Part shown: one piece after another, positions 12,752 to 25,030 of the stretch
Layout: the number at the start of each line of letters is the position of its first letter
How positions within the stretch are numbered: the stretch's first letter is position 1
Assembly: GCA_933228895.1 (NCBI GenBank)
Contig: OW121847.1
Span: 89,135,656 to 89,199,655, forward strand
Length of the DNA stretch: 64,000 nucleotides
Reading direction: 5' to 3'
Origin: Platycnemis pennipes
Lineage: Eukaryota; Arthropoda; Insecta; Odonata; Platycnemididae
Made by a program: the position numbers and the translations under genes
The notes under the pieces: generated by a model
Databases searched by the model: none
Told to the model about the DNA's origin: nothing
Seen by the model: the letters and a program-made list of their open reading frames with translations, nothing else

Positions 12752-13304
12752 TCTATATATATTAATTTTGTAGCGTGTCAGTCCGTCCGTCATTCTGTAT
12801 CCGTTTTGTTTCGTTCTCTCCCAATTTTTGGGCTAAAAGAGTGATGTTTGGTGCGTTGAGTGTGGATTCTCTGCCTGTATGATTTGGTAGTAGTTTTGGA
12901 TTTTTAGCAGTTTGTGGTGCAGAGAGAAATGCAAAAACGTAGTTTTTGAGTGAGGGAGACAACATATAATGAAAATATGGTGTAGAAAAAGTACAAAAAC
13001 ATAGGTATAGGATAATTAGAGTGGGACACATTTCTCTATTTATAAAATAGCCATTTCCGTCTCTCTGCGTACGAAATGCTTATGAAAAGTTGTTGCACAA
13101 AAGTGTAAAAAAATGCAGAGACTACTTTGAAGTAGTGAAGCAGTAACTGCCTGCCTGAAGCACAAGCACTACTGCCACCTATTGGTAATGTGTCATCAGT
13201 AGTTTCCAAATACTTTGTAAAATCTCAATTGACACTAGAACATAAAGTTCACCTCAAGAGCACGCCAGACAGACTGCCTGCAAAGCAGGCCGCAGGTTTG
13301 CTAG
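12752..13304 (+). mobile_element. Non-autonomous Helitron
   Basis: The 5' end reads TCTATATATATTAATTTTG, starting with the required TC and preceded by A. The 3' end has the diagnostic layout: a 6-bp GC-rich hairpin GCCTGC-AAA-GCAGGC (13276-13290), ten bases, then CTAG (13301-13304) followed by T. The element therefore sits between A and T of a host AT dinucleotide without duplicating it, exactly as Helitrons do. At 553 bp it encodes no Rep/helicase; the 89-aa minus-strand frame inside has no recognised domain. The right end would interact with a transposase supplied by an autonomous copy elsewhere. Confidence 0.85.
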
Positions 13305-14555
13305 TAAAGAATATTCATAAAGGGAATTAAAACAAAATGATTCCGTAAAGGTGTAGATTTCCTCATATGTCATAGCTGCAAGGTATAAGCTCCGTCCAAC
13401 AGAACGGAGGTAAACGGTTGAGCACTTCAAATTGAATTGATCCATGGCACCATCGAGCTCCGCGTAGGCCTGCATGAGGTTCATAATCGATGAGTGCGGT
13501 ACTAGAGACGAGATTGTTTAAGTGCACGGTCGAACGAAATATCATATAAGTCCGTGATGTAAAAATAAAATTTGAAGTAGGTGCCAATTGCCAGAACTAA
13601 GAATGAAGGCGGAAGTGAAAGTTCAGATGAAAAATAGCCTATGTTTGGTTTCATGCTTACGGTAAATGATATTTTGATCCAACTCCTTGAAAAATAAATG
13701 AAGGAAATTGAATAACGTTTTGCTGTTATACTTGAAAATATGGGGGATACATGACTGAAATAAAAGCTTGGCTAAGATCGCAGGTTCCACTCATACTCAA
13801 AACAGATGTAGCGCTCGTCTTAGAATAAAACGTATAACGGCTATGAAGTAGTCAACTAAGCTTTCTAGCTTAACATTCATTCAAAGAAATTTTATTTAAA
13901 AAATGACAATGCCTCATTCATCAGATTCCTTTCTTATTCTGTTTTCGAATCTCACTATGAGCATGTAATTTAAAGGCCCCGAGTTACCTGTCTTGATAAG
14001 TATGATGGTGTTCTGGAAGTCAACCGTTAACCTATTCATTATTTTATACCTATAATGTCCATTAATTAACAAATACACATTCTTAGATGGACCTATGTGC
14101 CGGTAGCTCAAGATAAATCAGTGTCACGCGAGCTGTAAACTGAAAAAGTGACGAAATCGGATTGAGCATGAAAGACGTGACTCATGTGATCGAGGGCGGT
14201 TAAGATGGTGAACACAATACAATAGATATCCTCTAGCATAAGTGGCGCTGAATAGGCAATCAAGAGTTTTCATTCCTCTTTGGGATGGAACACTCCATGC
14301 AATCAAGTGAGTATGGTAAATATAACGCCACCCACACTCACATCCGTCGAAGGAGAAGTGTGCTTTAAAGTGCGTGCGCCTCTGATCTCTCATCGTCAAC
14401 CTCTGAAATCTCGCAGGCCTGCAACTTATTTGGCAACACATTTTCACATGGAGCTGCCTTTCCAACACAAAAGATATGAGTGCATGCTATCGATTAGTTG
14501 ACAAAATATTTCTCCCCATTTCATTTCGGAGGGATCACCTAATCGAAAACCAAGT
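13305..14555. other. Gene-free stretch
   Basis: Minus-strand frames of 74-76 aa at 13254-13587 and 114 aa at 14124-14468 overlap each other or oppose plus-strand frames, and show no family signature. Confidence 0.35.
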
Positions 14556-14559
14556 CGGA

Positions 14560-14909
14560 ACAAAAGGAATATTCTTCTCTTTCAGCGAGATACTCAACTT
14601 TCGGGCATCTCTCATATCCTCTTCTCTAGAAGCCTCTTTGTCTTTCCGACTTGTCTTTTTTATGCCTAAAGTGACTAGCTCCATTCAATCTTCTGGTTGC
14701 CATTCTCTTCTTCTTCTCCCAGGTGGTTGACAGTTCAGTATTTTTTGGGCCAGCAGTGGCTCCACCCACTTTATACGTCCAAAACATATGAACTGCCTTC
14801 TTTCTATTTTTATCTGATTCTTTTCCCAATTATTTTCATTCAATCTAGATATTTGATAGCTTCTTCTTGGATAGTCCATTTCTACTAAATCCAATACCAA
14901 AGAATTCAA
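14560..14909 (-). mobile_element. LINE C-terminal fragment, second family, decayed
   Basis: Read on the minus strand, one frame contains ERRQFICFGRIKWVEP, then LLAQKIL and PPGRRRREWQPED. This matches the layout of the region after the palm domain in many LINE reverse transcriptases (a YFGH-like box, LPK-like box, PPGRRRRGRPR-like box, then W-x2-x-V). A TGA stands where a Trp is usual, after which the frame continues MELVTLGIKKTSRKDKEA. Sequence and order differ from the 9.4/18.8-kb family, so it is another element. Neither catalytic motifs nor a 3' tail are visible. Confidence 0.55.
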
Positions 14910-15023
14910 AGACAGAAAAACAGCAATGGACCAGGAACACTAATAGCTCTGGTTGTTCTCATTTTTCTCAAAGAGCTCCTAAAAAGTTATCGGGCGTTAT
15001 GTAAATTAAGAGAAAATTGTTAC

Positions 15024-15228
15024 CTGAGGAATCTTAGTAGACACTATCGCAAGATAACGCATTGACAAGCCAAGATACAGGCTAATCCCCAGTGAAAAAA
15101 ACGATGAGAGACAGGTTAAAAGTACACACGTGCCTTGGAATAGATACATTAATTTCATTGCAATATGTTTCAGCTCAATGAGCCATCCATAGGTGATATA
15201 ACTCTCCATTTTGTTGCCAAGTGTTTTG
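15024..15228 (-). CDS. Weak candidate internal exon, membrane-like peptide
   Basis: On the minus strand a pyrimidine-rich tract (TTCTTTTCCTTTTATTCTG) runs into TGTAG, and a 205-base open block follows. The block ends in CCTCAG before GTAACA. The frame gives 68 residues with a hydrophobic stretch (CVLLTCLSSFFSLGISLYL) suggesting a membrane segment. A real acceptor-open-donor layout is the only support. No family is recognised; an insect chemoreceptor exon would look similar, but so would chance translation of AT-rich DNA. It lies just upstream of a LINE fragment on the same strand. Confidence 0.2.
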
Positions 15229-18200
15229 CTACACAGAATAAAAGGAAAAGAACATGATATGAATCTATATATCCCTCCCAAACCCCTCCATTTTAAGGAC
15301 GATTGAACGATTTATACGAAAACATGGTGGAAAGCGTTCTTACCTGCAGATGGCACATTGTGTCGAAACGCTCCGTAATAAAGATTTTATTGGTCAGGGG
15401 AAAACAGAAATTTTATTTACCACCTACCATGGGCCCTAAAATCCAAAACCCCTTATATCTTTCGTGTGCATTGCGAAAAATGGTAAATTTCACTTCACAA
15501 GCAAGTAGAATTCTAAAACCCTCAATATAATGGAATATATCATGATTTTGAATGATGGTACGTGACACTTCATGGATTTAATAAGTGTTTTTTTCCAGTT
15601 CGAATACATGAAAGGTATTCTGTAAAACAGTAGAGAACGCATAGAAAAGTACGAGACAGATACGAGTAGTTCAATAGCACTCATGTCGCTACGAAAGCCG
15701 TGAGGAAAAAGGGCAGGAAAAATAAATAATTTGATTTTTAGTTCAAGGGCAGTCTTTCCTCTTCCAGTTACGGGCAAGTTGTTTTTGATAAAATCATATT
15801 GGGTCATGCCGGATTTCAACGCGATTATAATGAATGGTTTAATGTGACTACAAAATACGCCGTAAGAGGGGCCCATTTATGACACAGTATACCAGATAAA
15901 CTTGGTACCAAAGATACCAAATAAGCACTTGGTTTACAAATATAATATGCTGTTATTATCGACAGAAACGAATAATTCGTGTAGTTTACTGATATAAAAC
16001 ACGTGTAAAAGTATTAGCTCTAGTCTTAATGCGCGTCTATGGCCATGGTCACTTGTAGATACAAAAAAAAAATAATTAGGTTTTATTAGGCCTCGTGATG
16101 AGATCAGTTTCAACAGATGCAACCAAAGGGGCAAAATTTGATGAAATACAGTGCGAAACGACATTGCCAAAAAATACGTTGATCTCTATAAATATTTCAG
16201 CCGGTAAATGTACCTATGATCACCGTTTCATTACTTTCAATAAAATATGCCGAAATAAACTAGCAAAACATTGCTTCTATTAGGAAAGAGATAAAAACTC
16301 AACACCATTATTTGAATGGATAAAATTTTACGCCAGAATTTGTAAATGGTAAATTTAAATGAAAAAATTTGTAAATTCAAATGAAAAATACTATAGCAGC
16401 TACAGGATTACTACTGAGTACAGTATAACGTACAACGTTAACGAAATAACCAAGCAACCCGAACTTATAGCATTCATATTGGTAGCCCATGGTGAGTATA
16501 CCTTCAAACAAGTAGAAATGAACACAGAAGAATGAACTTCAGCATATTATGTTTTCAGAAGAACGGGGAATTGACTTTATGAACTCAATTCACTTTAACT
16601 AAAATTCACATAGCATGCCATGCAACCAGAGCTAATTATCTATAAAAATGTAGGTAAATATAAAATTACTGTTGAAATCATTTGAAATTGGAAAAAAAAT
16701 ATTCTTTCCCGTGAAAACTAGTTTCTAACTCTTGAGGTGGCAAGTGTTGCGAATTAATTAAATTACATCTTTTTTTACTAAGTGTCAATTATATCTTTTT
16801 CATAAGCAGTCTCCTATGCACACGTTTAGATGAGGTCTCAAAGGTTGAAGTGAAACTAATAATGCACTATCCGGAAAGAAATGGATGTTTTATTTCATTT
16901 CAACTCGTATTCCCTTCAACTCACTTGCCAATGGATTTGTGGAGGAATCCTCCTCCGAGGCATGATGTTTAAACAGCACGCTGCACTTACTTAAAAGAAA
17001 TATCAGTTTATGTATACTAAGCGTTGACTACATCTCGCGACCAAAAATTCAGTAAGCACGGTAACTTAAAAGATGGGAATTCTGAATTGTATGTTATCGA
17101 TTCCGCAGTAATAATAGTTGAAGCGAGGGGGATGCGTACAGGAAGTGGTAGCGAGTTCAACGTACAAGGTGTCTGAACTAGGAAAGCAGTGGAAATATTT
17201 GCTCAAAATTCATGAGCTATGCTCTCCCGCCGGAAGATTAAAGATGAAAACTCATAGAACTCTTGTTAGCGCGAAGGCAGGCAATTATTATTCACGGCAC
17301 GAGGACCTCAAAGGATCTTCCACCACGAAACCTCTCCCCTTGCGACATTTTCACAAATCCGCTAGCAAAAGAATTCACAAAAAAATATAAAATGTGCAAA
17401 AATCCTTGGAACGAACCCAGCTTCGTGCCCGGCAATGAACATCGCAAGCTACGGGCCAAGTACGCGACACGCAGGGCCTCCGTGAGGTCCATTGTGAGGT
17501 CATTGGCATTCCTCCCGTCCGCGGTTCACGCCGCTGAAGGCATAAGATCGCCCAAAAAGCCCAGAGGGGCGCTGAAGCGAGCAACATGACTGCCACGTCC
17601 ATCATGTGCCACAAAAACACTTTCGCCGTCCTCAAGCGACAGGGAGAGAGGATATAAATGACAAATTTTGCGAAAATGTAACGGCCTCCATTATGTTCCC
17701 CACTCTCTTTCTATGGAGGCGGAACCGAGGTGCTGGCAGGATCCATCATCAAATGAATGGGAAGAAAGTGAAAACCCTGGCATCTGGCCTCTTCTTGCTC
17801 CTCCGTGTACTTCTGAAAACCATAGGTCATGCTACACTTTGAAATTTTTCTCTAGCGACAAAAAGCGACGCGAATCTTTTGAAATAATGAATATTTTTTG
17901 GTGAATAGAAAAATACAATACCATTATTCATTAATGTTGCCGTTTTAATCCTCTAATACTAAAACTTACTAATGCTTTTTTAATTAAAGATAATGACAAT
18001 AAAATTTATCATGAAAAAATGGGATTCGACTTGATATTATGATGACGACGTTACCGGGTGGTTTATTGGTATTATCACGAACTTCCTAGACTCTTATTAT
18101 TTATACAAGAACAGTTATCTCTTAAATAGGTCGGAGTGACAAAAGCTTTAATTTCAAAAGAAGAATTATCTTTAGCTAAGAAATTAAATTTCAAGAAACT

Positions 18201-18764
18201 CTGAAGAGTAAATAGATGCATACGGACAAACCATAGATAAGGGTTCTTAAGCAGGGAGGTATTATTGTTTTTCAGGAGCGTTTGGTGATCTCTCGCAGGG
18301 CCCTTAAATTATTATTCCAAAGCTAGGAAAGGATATATGCGTAGTTTGTCATACAGTTTCGATGATATTGCCTTGACTTAAGATATCATTTAAAGTTAGG
18401 ACAGGAGGATTATTCAAGTTGCCCTGCATACCTGAGATTACTATATTATGACGAAGATTATCAACTTGAAAGTTGATATCATAAGCACGAAGTTTGTTTG
18501 ATTCATTTAGTACCTAACCATCGTCGCCAGGGGTCCTTACCCACTAATGAAAAATTACATATAGGAATAAACCAAAAATCCTGTAAAGACAGGAAACTTT
18601 TCTTATTAGTTATGGAAATCATGAAAAATAACAGGAAATTAAAATAAATAAAAAGAATAAATTTTGAATGATACGTAAATGCTTTCGTATTTGGCAAATA
18701 TCATTTAGGATAAGGGTCCATTTTGATTAGGATTCATCGGTTACCATAAATTATAATAGACATT
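15229..18764. other. Gene-free stretch with GC-richer patch near 17.4-17.64 kb
   Basis: A 128-aa minus-strand frame (15490-15876) and frames of 78-108 aa near 17.1-17.9 kb occur. The latter overlap in several phases inside a GC-richer block, and none shows a domain. A CTGCAG/GTAAGA donor-like site exists on the minus strand near 15340, but no open exon leads into it. Confidence 0.35.
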
Positions 18765-18775
18765 AATGCTTAAAG
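18765..18775. repeat. TSD, left copy
   Basis: AATGCTTAAAG, identical to 19088-19098, flanks the LINE insertion. Confidence 0.9.
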
Positions 18776-19087
18776 CGAGTGACAAATGAAGAAGTCCTAA
18801 GAAGAGTGGGAGAAAAGAGAAGTCTACTGAAAACTATAAAAAGAAGACGGGACAACCTAATCGGCCATATCTTAAGACACGATGGCCTGATGAAGACAAT
18901 CGTCGAGGGAAAAGTGAACGGGAAAAATGGAAGAGGCAGGCCTCGTATGAGTTACATGGAGCAGGTCGTAAAGGACGTGAAAGAGAGGAACTACGTTGGT
19001 ATGAAGAGGTTGGCCGATAGAAGAATCTAGTGGAGGGCTGCGTCAAACCAATCCTAGGATTGTTGACCCTTGATGATGATGATGATG
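18776..19087 (+). mobile_element. 5'-truncated LINE insertion with 11-bp TSD
   Basis: A 312-bp tail of the same LINE family as 9355-9770, inserted between perfect 11-bp duplications. The frame starts mid-protein (RVTNEEVLRRVGE), continues through RRDNLIGHILRHDGLMKTIV and GRPRMSYMEQVVKDVKERNY, and is broken by a TAG near 19028, just before the usual end ASNQS-stop. The 3' end is a (TGA)n tail. The intact TSD and the close match to the other copy show target-primed reverse transcription by an active relative in the past. There is no promoter or catalytic domain, so it is inert. Confidence 0.93.
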
Positions 19088-19098
19088 AATGCTTAAAG
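19088..19098. repeat. TSD, right copy
   Basis: AATGCTTAAAG, directly after the TGA-repeat tail. Confidence 0.9.
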
Positions 19099-20100
19099 TG
19101 TGTATTTTCTACGGAACCAATATAAGTGAATCGCTTGTTAATTTTTATTTTGAAGGCCACTGTCAAATTGAGATAAGAATAAAATATACCGTAATGGTGT
19201 TTCGTCTACAATAAGAAAATCGTGGAAAGAGTAGAAATATATGCTTTAATATTTAATCTATTTTTAAGGCAGATCTGAGTGATTCACGAGGTGTGAGGCC
19301 AAAATATTTCAAAACTACATCTTTAATTACCATATTAATATGGAATATATTATACGATGATGAGGACTACAGAATGGTTATCACATGTATGAATCACAAT
19401 TCCAACCACGGATCAAATCTAATAAAGGCAAAGATGGGCCATCGCCCTAGAAAACACATTCACGTTTCAGAAGAGTCCAATTTTATAAAATACATCAGTT
19501 TTAGAGTTAAACATCCTAACAGTTACATCCGTCGTTTCAGTTTCTAAATTCTGTTTCGGTCAAACTTTAATATACCACAGATATTATGGATGATCATGAA
19601 CATAGATTCTTGCAGTTACCAAATCTCGAGCAGAAAACAGGTAAAATGCAAACATATTCACAAGTTTCATTGCAGTAATTTTTAAAAAAATTTAAAAATA
19701 CCTTTACACAAGGTTGTTATGCAGTCACTAAAATTCACAATGTATTCCAATGTGAATGCAAACGGCGTATTTGAATTTGTTCACATTTGTAGTCTCACAT
19801 TTTACTACTTCAAATTACCCAATTTCCTAACAAATAACAAAATTAATTTCATTCGGAGATGCATGTCTAATTGGGGTAAGAATAAAATCTACTACGAGGA
19901 CCACGAACAATAATAGGCTCACTCCAAGTGAAAACCATAAGACATTGTAACTTTGCCTACGATAGAGCAACATCATCAAGTTTCATCGAGATCCGATCCG
20001 CAAGATGGAGAAAGCAGCATCCTCACTTAGTTGGACCCAAAAGAAATAACAATGAGGGACCCTTTGGGTAAGAAATTATTCGAGGCTACTTCTTAAAAAC
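19099..20100. other. Gene-free AT-rich stretch
   Basis: Only small frames (84 and 64 aa) without recognisable features. Confidence 0.4.
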
Positions 20101-20500
20101 GAGCCATCCTCGTCTGTCACGCTCAACTCACGAGTAGACGCGAGATACGGAGTCCATAAGCTGACGTTATGTGAGTGACGGCTCTCGGAAACAAGAGACG
20201 CGTATAATCCGCTCGGGGAAAAATGGAACAGGGGACCCGGATGGATGGCGGGCTATACCTGGGGGCGCATGATGGTTTGCAGAATCGGATTTTCAAGGCT
20301 GTAGATGAGGCGAGGGGGGAATTGAATCGGGAGGCGGAGGTGAGGTAGGGGATGCGAGGAGGGTGACTAGTCAGTGGAAAAACAAATGAAAGTGTCCGAG
20401 CGATGGAGAGAAAAAAATGGGTTATAAGCCCTAAGACAACACTACGTGAATTAATGCGATTTTTATCCATGACGGGAATTAAATGAGGAGGTGTGGGAAA
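20101..20500. other. GC-richer patch
   Basis: A block with raised GC and CpG content. The 115-aa minus-strand frame here has no domain and is probably compositional. Confidence 0.35.
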
Positions 20501-21229
20501 CGATTTTTCGAAAAAAAACGAAGGCGAGTGAGGCGTGGTGGTCTTAAATCAATCAAGTCATTTTGTCGCTCATATTTGTGGATTCACATTTTTTATCCGG
20601 TGGGCACAAACACGGAATATACAGTTGAAAGCAGTCACCATAAAAATTAAGCCTCGGGTAAAACAACGATCGCTATCCTCGAGAATGAAAACCCTTTTAT
20701 CTCTAAACTCATTATGGAAAAAGTATTTGAAAAAATAGAAAAAATACAGACAAGAATAGAATCAATTAATGATGGGCATCAAGAAACATAAAAAAGTCAT
20801 TTTTGATGAAAACGAAAATAAAGTTTGAAATTAATGAGCACTGAATCACTGAACCACGAAAATGAAAAAATGGGGATATATCAGCGATATTTTTTCCAGC
20901 CAATCACATACTTTGGCCGATATCTCTCAGGTCCTTCACACAGTAAAAAATCAAACGTTTTGGATGTGGACGGACTGACTCATGGCCGAATATGCGTGTT
21001 TCAAATATAATATGGAACTGTGATGTTGAAAACCCGTTATGCGCCTATTATGAATTGATTTGATAGGTCAAGAAGAGTTCTTCCGTCAGGAATTGAAAAA
21101 TGTATCGTTGCATGAACTTGTCCCCAGTACCTCCCCTTTTAAATGAAAATGCCCAAAACAAACGCGCAAATTAATCGGGAGTAGTACCCCAATATTCACC
21201 CGACTTACAATTCCAAATGCACAATTTCG

Positions 21230-21960
21230 AGAATCACGCAACGTGTACATACATTCGTTCCTTTACGGAAAGCCCAAGTTTCGGTTCGTGTTTTACCAGG
21301 TTTTCTCTCTTTTTATTTGAAATGAAGCGGAGCATTACGTACTGCGGAGAAGAGGAGGATTTGATTTTCCGCGAGCAAGGCACGTCCTTCCAACCTTTCC
21401 CGACACGTTGCTCTCCATGTTATTTCCATTTAGGATTAATTATTCGCCTCCCTCCACGGCTGAGGGGGAGGGGGCAGTATCGGGATAAGGGCTGGAAAGA
21501 GAGAGAGAGAAGAGGTACGAAGCTAGGCGTGACGCCTATGGATTCGTACCATAAGCACATGTCAATCAGCGCAATGTCCGACCGTCTCGCACAACGGCCT
21601 CTCCGATATTGCGGAACGCGCAGCACCCCGATACCTTCCCGGGGCGAAACGCCCGTGTATTTGCCATCGCCGGACGATCTCGAATTGGAGATGAGAGCTT
21701 CCAAAGTGCTCTTTTTCGCCTCTCAGATCTCACCTCCTCGTGCTCTCCGTCGTCGCTTCACGTCCGGTCGTTCCAGACGAGATTGCTAATTGCATTCCAC
21801 CACTTGCTGAATAAGGCACGGGAGTGGGAATTTACGGCAGCGAGCCACTTTGGAGAAAAGTGGAGAGATCTCGAAAGGCGTTCGTGAATCTCGTGCGTTA
21901 AGGGGTTCGGTGTAAGTGGGCGAAATAACTGGATCAAATGAAGGGTCGGGATGGAGAAGC
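21230..21960. other. GC/CpG-rich island
   Basis: Clear rise in CpG density. It holds the second-longest open frame of the window (190 aa, plus strand, 21217-21789) opposed by a 94-aa frame on the other strand. The plus-strand translation is Arg- and Ser-rich without a domain or signal peptide. Long frames on both strands are expected in GC-rich DNA, where stop codons are rare, so I do not call it a gene. A promoter-type island is possible. Confidence 0.4.
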
Positions 21961-21999
21961 ATTTGAAAAACCTTATTTTCTCGGTAGTGAGCGCACCTT

Positions 22000-24900
22000 G
22001 GACTAGAGGATATCATGTCTTACGCACGCCTAAGAGCTTTCGGCATCTAGAAAACTGAGAGGTGCATACTAAATACCACATTTCTGCCATAACAAGTACA
22101 CCCTAGCCTAGAGATTACCACGGCTTCCTTACGGTAGGAGTTTTAGCTAATTTACGAAAAGAACATTCATGTTATTATGGCTTCAAATACAATTAAAAAG
22201 AAGCATGGAAAATAAGCTCATAAAAAAACCATGATTACCACGGAACCATTGATAACGTTGTTTCTTCTTACCATTCATGCTTCACTTCCCATTTCCATAC
22301 CACCAAAGAGCGATTTTTATCCTTAATAAAATACATGGCCCGTGATGAGTGATGTTGAGTATGAGTTGATTTCGAAAAGAATCCACTTGAATGAAAACTT
22401 CCACAAATAATGTTATCATAAGATGTTATCCTCTCTATCTATGTACATATTACAAAATGACGATCTGTAATTTGAGCATGGCAATATATACGGTATTTTG
22501 CACCGGCATTCGAATTACGCTTTTTTCGCCTCTAGAGGCTTGCGTGTGGAGAAAATACAAAGCCCTGCAATCCTTCCTACGGGAGCTGCGTTATCTGCGC
22601 ATTCAATGACAACCAACGCCAAGAATAGATGAATGCCAATAATTGGTTTATCTCTGCTTCTAAAATCTCTATCTATACCCAGTTATCTACCAGACCTTTC
22701 ATAACGATATATGTATGGGCCGACTTCCTTATGACAGTAACCAGTTAATTATTTGGTCAGCACTCCAGAAAACATTGCAGAGAACATAACTGCACGTGGC
22801 TGGGGATCACAAGCACCTACCATTTCCGCTTTTAATCATTTACGGGGAACCTCCGATCTCAAAAATTTCAATTACAACAGCTTTTACCGGCACCTTTTCC
22901 CTCGGGTCGGTAGAGCGAGAGGTCACAGTAGAAGGGTCTCACCAGTCTGGACGTGTTCGGGCACATTCAGGTGTCCACAGCACTCGGACAGCGCAGGGAC
23001 AGCGGACATTAGATGGGGACCGATCATTTTTCTCATCCTCTTGCATGTTTTTGGCATTCACCTCTAAAAATTCTGCATGTATCCTAGTTTACAATCAATC
23101 GAAGGGTTTTTTTTTGTTCAAGTGAGCCGAATGATTGAATATCACTTACAGGAAAGACGATAGAAATGTATCTCATGAATCTTTTAGGACGGAATATTTA
23201 AATAACATTTTATCGGGGTACTACATACTTGAGCTTGACTGGATTCAAAAAACTTACATTTATATCAACTATACGGGCTCTTATCTCCAGATTTCAGATA
23301 TTATAAACAAGGCTCCAGCCTCTTAACAGAAAATAACTAAAAATTTTGTCTCCTAAAAAAATAAATAAACCCACGACTTATTCAAAACACTTCATAGAAT
23401 GCATAACCCCATTATGAGATTTTAAATCCTGCTCCACAATAGTTCTCCTTCTATTCTTGTCGTTCTGGCATAGAGTCAAATGTTCGTAAGATATGAAATA
23501 CTGGCACGTATCCACGTTTCAGTATTTCCAGTTTTGTTGGCTTATTTCAGCGCTACAAGAGCAATTTTCTCTCTCAATGGCATAACTCAAGAGGCTTTAT
23601 TTTTGGCCTTTTCCTTTTGCCCCCAATGTTAAATTAGCGCCTTTCACCTCTTTCACATTCTCCCTCCGAAATTTACCCAGGTTCCCACCCTCTTAATAAC
23701 TTCCATTTTCATAGCAGGGCTCAAGAATGACCAATATGAGGGTGTGCCTAACAAACGTTGATTTTTCTTTTTGAGTGACAAAATCATGTGAATTCGCCTC
23801 ATGATTTAAAAGTTACCAAATAATTTTCTACGCGAAGCTCAATATTACTTTCTCATTGAAAATACACTCTGTGAGAACAAGAGTCGACATTGGCATTATA
23901 ATTCCAAGGATGTATTATAATTTTTCGAAAACCTTCCATATCCCAAATTGTTTTAAATGAGTAGAGTGAATATTTACTCTAAAGAACAAATTTCGTGGAA
24001 AATTTGTTGGCTATTGTAAATAAAACGAGGGGACACCATGAGCCTGCTCCTGTTCACGCAGGCACACTATTTTTCTATGGGATCACTAACTCAACTCAGG
24101 AGTGAATGTAAAATTATCGTACTTGGAATAAAAATTTTATTAGACCCTTAAATTTGAACTTGGAATTCCAGCGTATCAGGGACAATTATGTCGTTGTTAT
24201 TTCCTTCTAAGGATACCAAAATTCTGTCACAAAAATATAATTAGGATAAATTTGGCAAAAAAGTCAGTGTGATTCAAGAATTGTAGGCAAAGTTAACATC
24301 TCGTAAGAATGAGCCACCAAATAAACAATACAAATTTATTCGGAGGGGAAGATATCAAATAATCCTCATTAGGATAGAAATTAAGAGCAGTGATGAAAAG
24401 TAAAGAAAAGAGTTTTAGTACCAAAAATGAGTTACATGAACCATTTTCATAATATTCCTAGCAATATAAATATTTTCATTTAATTTTTCAAAGCTCTACG
24501 AAACATTAAAAACTTAAGCTTCAGAACGTGATGATTTTCTGAACAATTTAAACCTTTACAACCACAGTAAATAATGTGATTCCCATAAATAAATACACGA
24601 AATACCTTCCACGAATCGCTTCTATCAAGGAAAGGACAATTCGGACATACCTACTTTTCTGTCTCCATCGTGAACGACGGCTGCTCAAATTAAACCCTAA
24701 AGCATTCTCATTCATCGTTAGAATTTACTTATCTACTCACTATGTTTTTATTTCGACTAAGACCGATATCATTTTTAAAACATCAATAGCATTTAAATAT
24801 TAAATGAAATTTACAACAGTTCAGGCTTGGATGCTAAACTGATACTATAAACAAACGTAGAAAAGAGCCTGGATTGAGTCCAGAATGAATGTTTTCGTAT

Positions 24901-25030
24901 TTCGCAAGATTTCCAACTTACGGTCACGATCGACAGAGAATAATCTAATTTCACAAATTTGTCGTTAACCTGCATCTGTGTTCAGTATTACAAACGATGC
25001 CAAATCTCCTCTAGAGATTTACTGAGTCAC
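22000..25030. other. Gene-free AT-rich stretch
   Basis: Overlapping plus-strand frames of 104 and 109 aa at 22753-23125 are in different phases and have no family signature. Otherwise nothing is seen. Confidence 0.4.

Noticed and set aside
15490..15876. 128-aa minus-strand frame
   Set aside because: No acceptor or donor in phase and no recognisable domain; not joined to the candidate exon at 15024-15228.
21217..21789. 190-aa plus-strand frame
   Set aside because: No domain or signal; opposed by a 94-aa frame in the same GC-rich island; no splice context.
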